From positions 1 to 64,000 of the forward strand of contig JABFXY010000006.1 in the NCBI GenBank assembly GCA_013361525.1: a DNA stretch of 64,000 bases, written 5' to 3'. Below, piece after piece: positions 49,696 through 58,685 of this stretch. The DNA comes from Polyangiaceae bacterium. Its GTDB lineage: Bacteria; Myxococcota_A; Polyangia; Polyangiales; Polyangiaceae. Made by a program: the position numbers and the translations under genes. The first letter of the stretch is position 1. Each line of letters opens with the position of its first letter. A model generated the notes under the pieces. It saw only the letters and a program-made list of their open reading frames with translations. It did not search any database and was not told the DNA's origin.

Positions 49696-50610
49696 ATGAG
49701 CAACGCACTGACGACGAGCTCCACAGCGATCGCGGTGGAGGATCGAGCCTTCATCGATCGCGACATGTATCCGTTCGAGCCGCGGGCCTTCCAGACCGGT
49801 TCGGGGACGATTCGTTACGTCGACGTCGGACGAGGACGCCCTATCCTGATTGCACACGGAACCCCCTCCTGGTCCTTCGAGTGGCGAAACGTCATTCGTG
49901 CGCTCCAACACGACCACCGGGTGATCGCGCCCGACCATCTCGGCTTCGGCCTCTCCGACCGGACCAACGAGGTCGCCCGGCTGACGCCCGAGGAACACGC
50001 GAAGAGACTGGCGGCGCTCGCAGCGAGCCTCGATCTTCGTGACGCCATTTTGATCGGCCACGATTTCGGCGGACCGATAGGGCTCGGTGCGCTGCTGTCC
50101 GCGCGTGAACGTTTCTCCGCCATGGTTCTGGGCAACACGTGGGCTTGGTCGCTCGCTGATCGTGCGGACGTCAGGCGCCTGTCACGAATCGTGGCTTCCC
50201 CTTTGGGAAAGCTCCTCTATTTGGGCCTCAATGCGTCACCGCGCTGGATTGTCCCCGCAGCTTTCGGCAATCGGCGGTTGCTGACGCCCACCATTCATCG
50301 CCACTACACCGCGCCATTTCCTAGCTGGCGATCGCGGCTCGCGCCTTGGAAGCTCGGCGTCGAGCTCGCGGGGTCCGCGTCGTTCTACGACACGTTGTGG
50401 TCCCGCCGCGGAGAGCTCGCCACGATTCCCTCCGCCATCGTGTGGGGCGACGCCGATCCGACCTTTCGAGAGCCCGAGCTCACGCGGTTGTCGGAGGCGT
50501 TGCCGCAGGCCCGGATTTCTCGCCTACCCGGCGTCGGCCATTTCACGGCCGAGGAAGATCCGGAAGCGTGGGTTCGCGCCGTTCGAACCGTGTCGCAATT
50601 CGCGCACTGA
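49696..50610 (+). CDS. Alpha/beta-hydrolase, haloalkane-dehalogenase-like
   Basis: A 304-aa hydrolase. The N-terminal MYPFEPRAF, the oxyanion HGTPSWSFEW and the nucleophile D123 in GHDFGGP resemble haloalkane dehalogenases and epoxide hydrolases, with an acid in WGDADPTF and the catalytic His in GVGHFTAEE. In most haloalkane dehalogenases the residue after the nucleophile is Trp, which binds halide; here it is Phe, so real dehalogenation is doubtful and another ester or epoxide substrate is possible. It faces the LuxR-type regulator across a perfect dyad and is followed 33 bp later by an SDR and then a DUF4336 gene, likely one operon. Confidence 0.75.
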   Translation: MSNALTTSSTAIAVEDRAFIDRDMYPFEPRAFQTGSGTIRYVDVGRGRPILIAHGTPSWSFEWRNVIRALQHDHRVIAPDHLGFGLSDRTNEVARLTPEEHAKRLAALAASLDLRDAILIGHDFGGPIGLGALLSARERFSAMVLGNTWAWSLADRADVRRLSRIVASPLGKLLYLGLNASPRWIVPAAFGNRRLLTPTIHRHYTAPFPSWRSRLAPWKLGVELAGSASFYDTLWSRRGELATIPSAIVWGDADPTFREPELTRLSEALPQARISRLPGVGHFTAEEDPEAWVRAVRTVSQFAH

Positions 50611-50643
50611 AGCGGGTGCGAATTGCGCTGCTACAGTGCCGCC

Positions 50644-51429
50644 ATGGGCACTTCCAAAACGGCGCTCGTGACCGGCGCCACCGGCGCCATCGGTGAAGCC
50701 ATCGCACGCGCGGTGGCAAATGAGCCCGACTACACCGTCGTGCTCGCCTGCCGCGACCCGAAGAAGGGTGAAGCCGCCGCTCGCCGCATTCGACAAGCGA
50801 CCCGAAACAACGACGTTCATGTCGAGGCAGTCGATGTCGGCCTCCGCGGTTCCATCGATGCCCTGCGAGCGCGCTGGCGTGGGGCATTGCACGCGTTGAT
50901 CAACAATGCAGCCATCGCGCCGCGCCGGCGTGAGGTCACCGAGGAAGGCATCGAGCGCCAATTCGCCGTCAACGTGCTGGGCTATACGCGCATGACCGCG
51001 CGTTTCGCCGACGCGCTCGAGAGCGCGGCCGACGCGCGCGTCGTCAACGTCGCGAGCTATTGGGCAGGCGATCTGGACCTCGACGACCTCCAATTCGAGA
51101 CGCGCCGCTATGACAACAACACGGCATATCGTCAATCGAAGCAGGCCAATCGAATGCTGACCGTCGCCGAGGCGGAGAGGCTCGAGCCTCGAGGTATCCT
51201 CGTCAACGCGTGCCACCCCGGCGACGTGAACAGCACGCTGAGCAACGATCTCGGATTTGGCGGGAGCACGTCCGCCGAGGACGGCGCACGGACACCGGCG
51301 TGGCTCGCGCTCGAGCTCCACGGGCGCACGGGAAAATACTTCGCCGATTGCGAGGAGCGTCCATGCCAGTTCGCGCGCGAGCGAGCCGCCATCGCGGCGC
51401 TCGAGGCACGCTGCGCCGCATTCGGGTGA
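50644..51429 (+). CDS. Short-chain dehydrogenase, retinol-dehydrogenase-like
   Basis: A 261-aa SDR. The cofactor motif VTGATGAIGEAIA, the NNAAI motif, the catalytic Ser in VNVASYWAG and the YRQSKQAN (YxxxK) are all present, with a DLxxxxxY-type segment between Ser and Tyr that recalls the retinol dehydrogenase/WW-oxidoreductase branch. The ATG at 50644 begins directly before the Rossmann motif. It lies 33 bp after the hydrolase and 34 bp before the DUF4336 gene, all on the same strand. Substrate unknown. Confidence 0.83.
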   Translation: MGTSKTALVTGATGAIGEAIARAVANEPDYTVVLACRDPKKGEAAARRIRQATRNNDVHVEAVDVGLRGSIDALRARWRGALHALINNAAIAPRRREVTEEGIERQFAVNVLGYTRMTARFADALESAADARVVNVASYWAGDLDLDDLQFETRRYDNNTAYRQSKQANRMLTVAEAERLEPRGILVNACHPGDVNSTLSNDLGFGGSTSAEDGARTPAWLALELHGRTGKYFADCEERPCQFARERAAIAALEARCAAFG

Positions 51430-51463
51430 ATCACGAGCCAGCGTGTTGCTACGCTCGCGCGCC

Positions 51464-52132
51464 ATGTTGAGCCCGTGGGCCGAAGACATCTGGACCGCTG
51501 CCCGCAAAACGAAATTCCTCGGGGTCGAGACAGGCACACGCATGACGATCGTGCGCCTGTCGGCCGGAGGGCTCTTCGTCCATTCTCCGGTCGCCCTCGA
51601 CGACGAAACGCGCCGCGAGGTCGACGCGCTCGGAGAGGTTCGTGCGGTGGTCGCGCCGAGCTTGTTCCACCATTTGAATGTCCGGGCGTGGATGACGGCA
51701 TACCCGAAGGCCGTTTATGCCGCGTGTCCCGGGCTCGAATGGAAACGCGCGGATTTGCCGTGGTCCTGCGTGATCGGCGATCAGCCACATCCCATTTGGG
51801 CGGACGACCTCGATCAGGTCTATTTCTCGGCGCGCCGCGAAAACGAGATCGATTTCTATCACCCGAAATCGCGCACGCTCATCGTGACCGACGCGCTCTT
51901 GAACCTGAGCACACACCCCGACCGCTCGACGCGCTTCGTCGCGCGGCTGATGGGCAACACGGCGCCGGGCGTCGGCTGGGTCGAACCGTTCATGGTTCGC
52001 GACCGCCGCCTCGCGCGCCGCCAGCTCGATCGAATCCTCGCTTGGGACTTCGATCGCGTCCTATTGGCCCATGGCGCATTGGTCGAGCGTGACGGCCCCG
52101 AGGTGGTGCGCCGCGCTTACCGTTGGCTCTGA
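51464..52132 (+). CDS. DUF4336 protein (metallo-hydrolase-like fold)
   Basis: A 222-aa protein resembling DUF4336: RMTIVRLSAGGLFVHSPVAL, VRAVVAPSLFHHLNVRAW, YFSARRENEIDFYHPKSRTLIVTDALLNL. The family is thought to share the metallo-beta-lactamase fold, although the classical HxHxDH zinc motif is replaced here by HHLNV. Start ATG at 51464. It is the third gene of the apparent hydrolase-SDR-DUF4336 operon. Downstream lies the second long hairpin, before a convergent gene. Confidence 0.7.
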   Translation: MLSPWAEDIWTAARKTKFLGVETGTRMTIVRLSAGGLFVHSPVALDDETRREVDALGEVRAVVAPSLFHHLNVRAWMTAYPKAVYAACPGLEWKRADLPWSCVIGDQPHPIWADDLDQVYFSARRENEIDFYHPKSRTLIVTDALLNLSTHPDRSTRFVARLMGNTAPGVGWVEPFMVRDRRLARRQLDRILAWDFDRVLLAHGALVERDGPEVVRRAYRWL

Positions 52133-52153
52133 CGCGCTCGTTCGGCGGAAAAT

Positions 52154-52294
52154 CAGAGGGGTCGCCAAGGGCGCCAAGGGCAGAAGGAGGAAGAAGAGAG
52201 GAGGAAAATAGACAGACGGTGTTTGTAATCGTTCTCGAATACAAACCCTCTTCTTCCTCCTCTTTCTTCTCTTGGCGCCCTTGGCGACCCCTCT
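52154..52294. repeat. Long imperfect hairpin at convergent junction (member 2)
   Basis: Left arm from 52154 reads CAGAGGGGTCGCCAAGGGCG and continues into purine-rich GGAGGAAGAAGAGAGG; the right arm (52247-52294) is its reverse complement. An extra inner stem GTTTGTA (52221-52227) and TACAAAC (52240-52246) tops the hairpin, which member 1 lacks. It sits between convergent genes, like member 1. Confidence 0.85.
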
Positions 52295-52319
52295 CGTGCT
52301 TTCTCTCGGGGGCTGAGGC

Positions 52320-53678
52320 TCAATGCGTGCGGCGACGGTCGCGGCGGCGCACGAGGTATAGGCCGGCGAGGAGGGCGAGAATGCCCGCGCGGGAGGTCAT
52401 CGACGACCCATCTGCCGCGGCCACGCTGCAGCCGTCGTCCTCGTCATCATCGCCGTCGGAGCCGGAGCCGCCTTCGCTTCCGCCGCCGATCCCGGCGCCG
52501 CCTTCACCAGAGCCGCCGACGCTGATTCCACCCGGCCCGCCGCCGTTGCCATCACCGCCACCTCCCCCACCGCCGGGCTCGTCGATGCGGGTAAAGCGGA
52601 GCGTGTCGGCGACGAGCTTGCGCCCGTCGGCTTCCCCCGTGTTGTCGCCGAGGAAGATGCGCTGGCCGTCGCCGGCATCGAAATCGAAGGTTCCGAGCTC
52701 GACGAACTCCGTTCCGACGGATTGGTCGACGATGATCTCGTCGGTCGCCCCGGCGTGATCGATGACGTACGCCGCCATCGTCGACCCGCCGTCTGGGATC
52801 GACACCTCGACGAGGTATTGCCCCGCCTCGTCGAAGATGAGGTCCCATTCGACGTAGTTGACCGACTCGGCGTCCGCGGTCGTGCCCGTCCATACGTGCA
52901 AGTTGTTGCCGCCGCCGATTCCGACGCGCCAATACGGAAGCGGTCCACCCTTCGTGAAACAAGTGTCCGTCTCCTCGAACGCACGGCCTTCAGGCGGAAT
53001 GGGCGAGCAGGGCGGGATCTCCACCTGCCAAAACGCGTCGCCCTGCTCGTCGAATACATTCCTCGCGTGCTCGTCGTAATGCGCATACCGCTGATTGAAG
53101 ACGCTGCACGCGGTCGGGGAGCACCCGTTGTAATAGTGGGTCACCGTCCTGATCCACGCGTCCCATAGCGGGCCGTCGACGGTCACGTCGTTCATCCAGG
53201 CCTTCGCCTCTTCGGGGGTCGTGGCGTCGGTGTATTGCGAGTTCATGACCATGTTGACGACGAAGTCGACGGCGCGCGTGACATTGCCCGAAAGCAAAAG
53301 AACGCCGTCGCCGTCGCGCGCGATCGTCTGGTCGAAGGTTCCGCCGTCGAACTGGAACATGCCCAGGCCGCCCTGCTGGAGGCTGCAAGCACCGTCACCC
53401 GCGCCCGCAACCACCGGCCCGCCGCAATCGGGTGAATCGGGACCTTCGCACGCCCAGCTCAGCTCGGAATGGCAATGGGAGAGCTCCGTCTCGGCGCTCG
53501 CGATACCAGCGAGGAGAAACCCCGCCGAAATGCCATTGTCCGCCGCGACGTCGCGAATGTCCGCGCAGCGCGCCTCGCGCTCTTCCGGTGTCAATGCGAG
53601 GGCGCTGGAGGAGGCGCTTGACATCGCGACGAGCGTGAGCGCGCCGAGCAGCGTACGGCGATGAGCAAAGGAGTACAT
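52320..53678 (-). CDS. Secreted lysozyme-like MYXO-CTERM protein
   Basis: A 452-aa exported protein. Signal peptide to about residue 28. The first domain (about 30-190) resembles a lytic transglycosylase/lysozyme fold: GISAGFLLAGIASAETELSHC, with the Glu in ASAETE as candidate catalytic acid, then QGGLGMFQFDGGTFDQTIARDG. A golvesin-like beta domain follows (about 225-350, GQYLVEVSIPDGGS). A Gly-rich stalk leads to a C-terminal tail with one cysteine (DDGCSV), a hydrophobic helix (AGILALLAGLYLV) and RRRDRRR, a MYXO-CTERM variant. It may cut peptidoglycan at the cell surface; catalysis is inferred. Confidence 0.7.
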   Translation of the reverse strand: MYSFAHRRTLLGALTLVAMSSASSSALALTPEEREARCADIRDVAADNGISAGFLLAGIASAETELSHCHSELSWACEGPDSPDCGGPVVAGAGDGACSLQQGGLGMFQFDGGTFDQTIARDGDGVLLLSGNVTRAVDFVVNMVMNSQYTDATTPEEAKAWMNDVTVDGPLWDAWIRTVTHYYNGCSPTACSVFNQRYAHYDEHARNVFDEQGDAFWQVEIPPCSPIPPEGRAFEETDTCFTKGGPLPYWRVGIGGGNNLHVWTGTTADAESVNYVEWDLIFDEAGQYLVEVSIPDGGSTMAAYVIDHAGATDEIIVDQSVGTEFVELGTFDFDAGDGQRIFLGDNTGEADGRKLVADTLRFTRIDEPGGGGGGGDGNGGGPGGISVGGSGEGGAGIGGGSEGGSGSDGDDDEDDGCSVAAADGSSMTSRAGILALLAGLYLVRRRDRRRTH

Positions 53679-53903
53679 GGCGGCGATACTACATCGCGGA
53701 AGCGAATCTGTGTTTCGCCGAGCACAGGTAAATTGCCAATGATCGAATCGCTCGCAACGACGAAGTGGATCGAATCACCACCCAGTCGAGCGCCTACAAC
53801 GGCAGGTATAAAAGCGTCCCGGGCAAAACTTTCCAGCGTCGATCGGATTCGATACCGCCGGTGGAAGAACTTTTCTTATTGGCACTAAGAATCGCGCCGA
53901 AGC

Positions 53904-54701
53904 TCACGACGGAATGCCGGTGAGATAGAGCGCGGGGCCGGCGCGGTCGGCCGCCCAGCGATAGCCATCACCACCGGGCACCGACCGCGCGAAGCCGAGC
54001 AGCTCGTCCGGGGTATAGGCGCGGAGCGCGGAGACTGTCCCGTCCCAGGCGACCAGAGCCGGGACCAGCGGAACGAGATACGTCGCCGCGAGGCGCGATA
54101 GCCGAAACGGACGGACGAACGGAACCAGCGCGAGCGACGCCGTGAACAACATCGACATGTTCATGGTCAAGGCGATCGGAGCGACCAACGAAGGCATCTT
54201 CCGGAGCGCGGGGGACGCGGCGACGTCGAAGAACGCAATGGGCGCGCGCGCAGCGACGTTCGCCGCAACGAGCTCGCGCACCTGCTCCGGCTCGAAATGG
54301 TGGAGCGCGCCGAACATCGTCCGGACGCCACGCAGCGCGGGGCGCGGCTCGAGCGCGTCCACGGGCTCGTCGATGTAATGGACGCTGGGGTCCGCGAGAG
54401 CGCGCACCCGCTCGATCGCGGCAAGATTGGGATAGCGATCGCTGAGCGACCATTGCAGCCCACTCACCCCTCGGGAAAGGAGCTCCTTGCGCATCGCGAG
54501 CGCGCCACCCCCGCCGCCCGAGCACAGATCGACGATATGAGAAGAGCCCGTCGCGTCGAGCAGCGAGACGAGCGCGTGCGCGACAGGGCGGTAAAAGCCG
54601 AATACGGAAAAGCCGAGATCCAACAGGTCGGTCCCGCCGTCGCGAATGAAGCGCGGAACCCAAGGGAGGTCTTCGAGCTCGAACCATTGAACGCGTTCCA
54701 T
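53904..54701 (-). CDS. Class I SAM-dependent methyltransferase-like protein
   Basis: A 265-aa protein. Motif I HIVDLCSGGGGGALAM fits a SAM-binding Rossmann fold, and acidic strands follow with GLQWSLSDRYPN and ALHHFEPEQV. A C-terminal hydrophobic region (about 175-215, SLVAPIALTMNMSMLFTASLALVPF) suggests membrane association. Target unknown. It is followed 54 bp later by the kinase-ABC pair on the same strand. The ATG at 54701 was chosen. Confidence 0.72.
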   Translation of the reverse strand: MERVQWFELEDLPWVPRFIRDGGTDLLDLGFSVFGFYRPVAHALVSLLDATGSSHIVDLCSGGGGGALAMRKELLSRGVSGLQWSLSDRYPNLAAIERVRALADPSVHYIDEPVDALEPRPALRGVRTMFGALHHFEPEQVRELVAANVAARAPIAFFDVAASPALRKMPSLVAPIALTMNMSMLFTASLALVPFVRPFRLSRLAATYLVPLVPALVAWDGTVSALRAYTPDELLGFARSVPGGDGYRWAADRAGPALYLTGIPS

Positions 54702-54755
54702 TGCGGTGCTCGCGACGATAGGGTCGTCGCTACCGAAGTAAAGCGAGGCGCGTTC

Positions 54756-56078
54756 CTAGAATTCGAGCTCGGGCGCGCTCGTGCCGGGCCTCGGCGGCCT
54801 CACGCGAACGGGCGCCGAAGCGCTCGCGGACACGGATGCCGGCGCGCTCGCGGAGACGGCGGCCGCAGCGGAAGGCTCCACGGGAGCGACGCGCGGCTCG
54901 GTCGCGACGGCTGCAGACGGCTCGGCGGACGCCGTGGCGCTCGGCTGAACCGGCGCCGCGGACGCCTCGGGCGCGGCTGGAAGGTCCACGTTGCGTGTGT
55001 AGAAGTGGATCCCGAGTCCGATCGCGGCGGCAGCAGCGAGGGCCGCAACGAGCAGCGACCATGGGGGCCCGGGCGCGACCGCCGGCGTCGGTTTCGCCAC
55101 CGCGCCGCTCCGCGCGGAGCCTCCTGCCGACCGCGCAGACGACGACGGAAGATTGCGGGGCAAACCTCGCGCGCGCGGTTCGGCGTCGGGCGCACGAGGG
55201 GCCGGCATACGCGGCTCCGGGATCCGAGGGGCCGGACGCCCGAGCGCCGCCGCGAGCACGGCCGTGACCTCCGCCAGCGTCGGCCGACTGGCGCGGTCCA
55301 CGGAGATCATGCGGTCGACGATCGATGTGATCGGACCGTCCAAGTCGGGGGCGACCTCGGACAGCGGCCGGATTGCGCCGGTGACGATGATCTTCAGTAC
55401 CTGGCCGAGGTTGTCCGACGTGGTCGGGACGACGCCGGTCAATGCCTCGTAAAAGACGATGCCGAGCGACCAGATGTCGGTGCGGTGATCGATGTCCTTT
55501 TCGCCGAAGACCTGTTCGGGCGACATGAAGGTCGGCGTTCCGAGCAGCGCGCCGCTCTGCGTGCCCGCCGTACGCGCGGTGGCGCTGTCGACGGCGATCT
55601 CCTTCGCGATCCCGAAATCGAGGACTTTGATCTCGTCCTCGCGGGTGATGAAGATGTTGTCGGGCTTCAGATCGCGGTGAACGATCCCAGCGGCGTGTGC
55701 GGCGGCGACGGCGGTGACCGCGCCGAGGAAGATGGGCGCCGCTTGCCGAACCGAGAGCTTTCCTTCACGGAGGAGCAGCTCGGCCACCGACTCGCCCTCC
55801 AGCAGATCCATGACCAGCGCGGGTACGCCGCCGTCGTGCTCGACAATTTCGCGCACCGCGACGACGCCCGGATGCGCGATGGTGCACGCGGCTCGCGCCT
55901 CACGAACGAGGCGCTTGCGGGTGATCGGATCCGTCGCCTTCAGGAACTTGAGCGCGACGTCGCGACCGCTCGAATCGTCGCGTGCAGCCCACACGATGCC
56001 CATTCCGCCTTCGCCGAGACGCCGCTCGAGGCGGTAGCGCTTCGCTACGAGCACGCGAGGCTCGAGACGCAGCGTCAC
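54756..56078 (-). CDS. Hanks-type serine/threonine protein kinase
   Basis: A 440-aa membrane kinase. Domain about 15-280: glycine loop RLGEGGMGIVW, catalytic lysine in VALKFL, HRDLKPDN, DFGIAKE and GTPTFMSPEQVF. After a linker (with PRIPEPRMPAPRAP) comes one transmembrane helix (about 350-368, WSLLVAALAAAAAIGLGIHFY) and an Ala/Pro/Ser-rich external tail without a sensor domain. Its ATG overlaps the ABC exporter stop by 4 bp (ATGA), so both are one translational unit and the kinase may control or be controlled by the transporter. Confidence 0.92.
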   Translation of the reverse strand: MTLRLEPRVLVAKRYRLERRLGEGGMGIVWAARDDSSGRDVALKFLKATDPITRKRLVREARAACTIAHPGVVAVREIVEHDGGVPALVMDLLEGESVAELLLREGKLSVRQAAPIFLGAVTAVAAAHAAGIVHRDLKPDNIFITREDEIKVLDFGIAKEIAVDSATARTAGTQSGALLGTPTFMSPEQVFGEKDIDHRTDIWSLGIVFYEALTGVVPTTSDNLGQVLKIIVTGAIRPLSEVAPDLDGPITSIVDRMISVDRASRPTLAEVTAVLAAALGRPAPRIPEPRMPAPRAPDAEPRARGLPRNLPSSSARSAGGSARSGAVAKPTPAVAPGPPWSLLVAALAAAAAIGLGIHFYTRNVDLPAAPEASAAPVQPSATASAEPSAAVATEPRVAPVEPSAAAAVSASAPASVSASASAPVRVRPPRPGTSAPELEF

Positions 56079-58006
56079 GGCGCCACCTTCGGGGCTTGGG
56101 TCGCCGTGATCGTGCGGTAGAGCTCACAACGTGTGAGGAGCTCGTCGTGCGTGCCGCTGTCGACGAGCTTGCCTCCGTCGAACACGACGTTGAACGTCGA
56201 GGAGAGCACGCCGGGGGCGTGGGTCACGATGACGGCGGTGCGGTCCTCGCGGCGCGCCAAAACGGCCTCGAACAAGTCGCGCGCCGTCGCTTTGGGGAGC
56301 CCCGCCTCGGGCTCGTCGAGCACGAGGACCCGCGCGTTCGCCGCGAGCGCACGCGCGAGGAGAACGCGTCGCTGCTCACCACCGGAGAGATTCGCCGGAG
56401 CGGGCGTGAACTGACGATCGAGGCCGTCGTCTCGGCCGAGCTCGGGGATCTGCGCGGTGACGAGCGCATCGGTCGCCCGCGTGCGGCGCGACGATCGATC
56501 GCCGGCGCTGGCGCCGAGGAGCACGTTGTCCTCGACGCTCCGGGGCAGGAGCTTTCCGCCCTGCGCGAGCGCGCCGAAGAGACTGGGCAGCGCGTCGGGA
56601 TCGATCGAAGAGAGGTCGACGCCGCCGACGGTGATGCGGCCGGCGGTCGGATCGTCGAGGCGCAAGAGCAGCCGCAGCAGGGTGCTCTTTCCGCTGCCGC
56701 TCGCGCCGCACAACCCGACGACCGACCCCGCGGGGATCGTGAAACGGATACCGTCCAGGATCGGCTTTTCCGCCCCTCGAGGCTGGAACGAAACGCCGTC
56801 GAACACGATCTCGGTCGAGCGCACCGCGTCGATACCGACCGGCGATCCCGACGGCGGTGGGTGGACGGGAAGCGACAGGATCGACTGCACCGATCGTAGG
56901 ACCGGCCGCTTCTCGATCGCTGCGATTCGGAGCGCGTCGATGGCGCCCATGCGCGCGATGATGAGGGGCAACGCGATGAGGAGGCGCGCGACCTCGGGCG
57001 GGGAAACGGACCGTCCCGTCGCCGAGAGGGACAGCAGCACGACCAGCGGCGCCAATGTCGAAACCAGGCTCGCGGTCTGTCCGCTGACGGCGGCGGCGCG
57101 GGCAACGAGCTGACGTTTGTCGGCCGTCTCGCGCAGCGCGAGCTCGACCTCGCCGAGCGCGGCGTCGCGCGCGCCCGCGAGACGGAGATCGTCGAGATGC
57201 GAGACCTTTTCGCCGACCTGTGCGAACGCGAGCGCGTCGCTCTTGTTGAGCTCGACCGTCGCGGCAGACACGCGAGCGGAGGCGCGTGAGGCGAAGATGC
57301 GGGAAAGCAGGAAGACGCCGATCCCGAGCCCCGCGGCGAGGCCGCTCCCCGTCGCGGTGACGTCGACGATCAACAACACGAGGGCAAACAGCGTCTGCGG
57401 AAGGTTGCTGATGGTCGCGACGATGAGCTCGCTCGCCATCTGACCGTCGCGAAGCACCGCCAGCTTGACGATCTCGGTCCCCGGCGTGCGCGGCTTCGCA
57501 GGAGCCTTCGCTGCAGCCTCCGCGACGGCGCGGGGAGGCACCGGCGCGTGCGGCGTGAGCGCGTCGAGGGCGCGCGGCGAAGACGCGATCACATGGCGCA
57601 TCATCGCGAGGCGCAACGTCGCGGTCGCATCGGCGGAGAAGCTCGCGGCGCCGCGGCTGGCGATGAACCCGAACGAGACGGCCGTCGCGACGAGCACGAG
57701 GCTCGTCAGCACCCAGACGTAGCTGGCTGCGCCGTCGAGCAAACGAGCCGTGAACGCGAGTGGTCCGAGCGACGGTGAAGCCCCTCTTGCGACGCCCGCG
57801 ATACCGAGTGCGACGAATGCCGGGATGAGGCCGGAGAACGCGCCGGCGAAGGAGCTGACGATCGTCGTACGCAGCGCCCTCGCACCGAACGCCTCGCGCC
57901 CGCGGCGCCCATCCTCGCGTGAAAGCGTCACGATCACGTTGCGGACGAGCTGCCAGGCGCCGCGCAGGCCGGGGCGTTCGTTGTTCGACGAGTCCGCGTC
58001 AGTCAT
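56075..58006 (-). CDS. ABC transporter, fused permease-ATPase (exporter type)
   Basis: A 643-aa half-size exporter. The membrane domain spans about the first 340 residues with five to six hydrophobic segments. The nucleotide-binding domain (about 390-625) has Walker A GASGSGKST, the Q-loop region, the signature LSGGEQRR, Walker B VLVLDEPEAG and a switch His in VTHAP. The domain order matches flippase/peptide exporters such as PglK or MsbA. It probably homodimerises. Substrate unknown. It forms an ATGA-coupled pair with the downstream kinase. The ATG at 58006 is 43 bp from the divergent AgmX/PglI-like gene. Confidence 0.88.
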   Translation of the reverse strand: MTDADSSNNERPGLRGAWQLVRNVIVTLSREDGRRGREAFGARALRTTIVSSFAGAFSGLIPAFVALGIAGVARGASPSLGPLAFTARLLDGAASYVWVLTSLVLVATAVSFGFIASRGAASFSADATATLRLAMMRHVIASSPRALDALTPHAPVPPRAVAEAAAKAPAKPRTPGTEIVKLAVLRDGQMASELIVATISNLPQTLFALVLLIVDVTATGSGLAAGLGIGVFLLSRIFASRASARVSAATVELNKSDALAFAQVGEKVSHLDDLRLAGARDAALGEVELALRETADKRQLVARAAAVSGQTASLVSTLAPLVVLLSLSATGRSVSPPEVARLLIALPLIIARMGAIDALRIAAIEKRPVLRSVQSILSLPVHPPPSGSPVGIDAVRSTEIVFDGVSFQPRGAEKPILDGIRFTIPAGSVVGLCGASGSGKSTLLRLLLRLDDPTAGRITVGGVDLSSIDPDALPSLFGALAQGGKLLPRSVEDNVLLGASAGDRSSRRTRATDALVTAQIPELGRDDGLDRQFTPAPANLSGGEQRRVLLARALAANARVLVLDEPEAGLPKATARDLFEAVLARREDRTAVIVTHAPGVLSSTFNVVFDGGKLVDSGTHDELLTRCELYRTITATQAPKVAP

Positions 58007-58049
58007 CGATCAGGCAGACGGTTCGCCGCCTCTGTGGCGACAAGGGCCC

Positions 58050-58685
58050 ATGGTAACCTCCCCTACCGTGTGGCCGCGACGAAAGCTCGATCCACGACGA
58101 TGGGCGCAGCTCTTCGTCGTTTCGGCCGCGGCGTGCTCGTCCCCCGGCGAGACGACGCCGGCGGCGTCGGTCAACGTGCAGCTGCCGGCTGCACAAGCGG
58201 CGGACGCACCCGCCGTCGCTCCGCCGGACGACCCGGCTGCGCTCACCGTCGTCCTCACACGCGCGCCGGGGCGAGCATCGTCGCAGACCGTCAGCCTCAT
58301 CGGCGCACCGGCCGAGGCGGGCTCGGCGGCCGCGGAAGCGCCGAAAAAGCCGGAAGTCGCGGTGATGCAGCTCCAGCCGGATCTGAAGGCATCCAACGCG
58401 GGGACCGAGCGCGATCTTCGAAGGGCGCTGTACTTTCCGTTGGTCTCGCAATGCCGTGACGAAGACGGTCAGGTTCTGCCGCCAGAGTCGGTGGAGCTCG
58501 ACTTCCGCGTCGATGGCCGCGGCATGATCGATCGGTCGAGCGTCCGTGCGCGCGCCGAGCGGCCGGAGCATGAAGCCGCTGCTCGATGTATGGTCCGGCT
58601 CGTGCGAACGACGGATGCCCGCTTCGGCCCGGTTCGCCTCGACGAGCCGATCGAGGTGCACGCGCTCGTGCCCAGCGTGGATTAG
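58050..58685 (+). CDS. AgmX/PglI (TonB C-terminal-like) lipoprotein
   Basis: A 211-aa lipoprotein. RRKLDPRRWAQLFVVSAAAC provides a positive start and the lipobox AAAC. A long Ala/Pro/Val linker (to about 110) precedes a domain similar to the AgmX/PglI C-terminal domain: LRRALYFPLVSQCRDEDG, VELDFRVDGRGMIDRSSV, EAAARCMVRLVRT. This is the same TonB-like fold as in the lipoprotein at 30431, again with a lipid anchor. Start ATG at 58050; a GTG at 58068 is a possible alternative. Its 3' end overlaps the convergent ADP-ribosylglycohydrolase gene by 4 bp. Confidence 0.65.
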   Translation: MVTSPTVWPRRKLDPRRWAQLFVVSAAACSSPGETTPAASVNVQLPAAQAADAPAVAPPDDPAALTVVLTRAPGRASSQTVSLIGAPAEAGSAAAEAPKKPEVAVMQLQPDLKASNAGTERDLRRALYFPLVSQCRDEDGQVLPPESVELDFRVDGRGMIDRSSVRARAERPEHEAAARCMVRLVRTTDARFGPVRLDEPIEVHALVPSVD

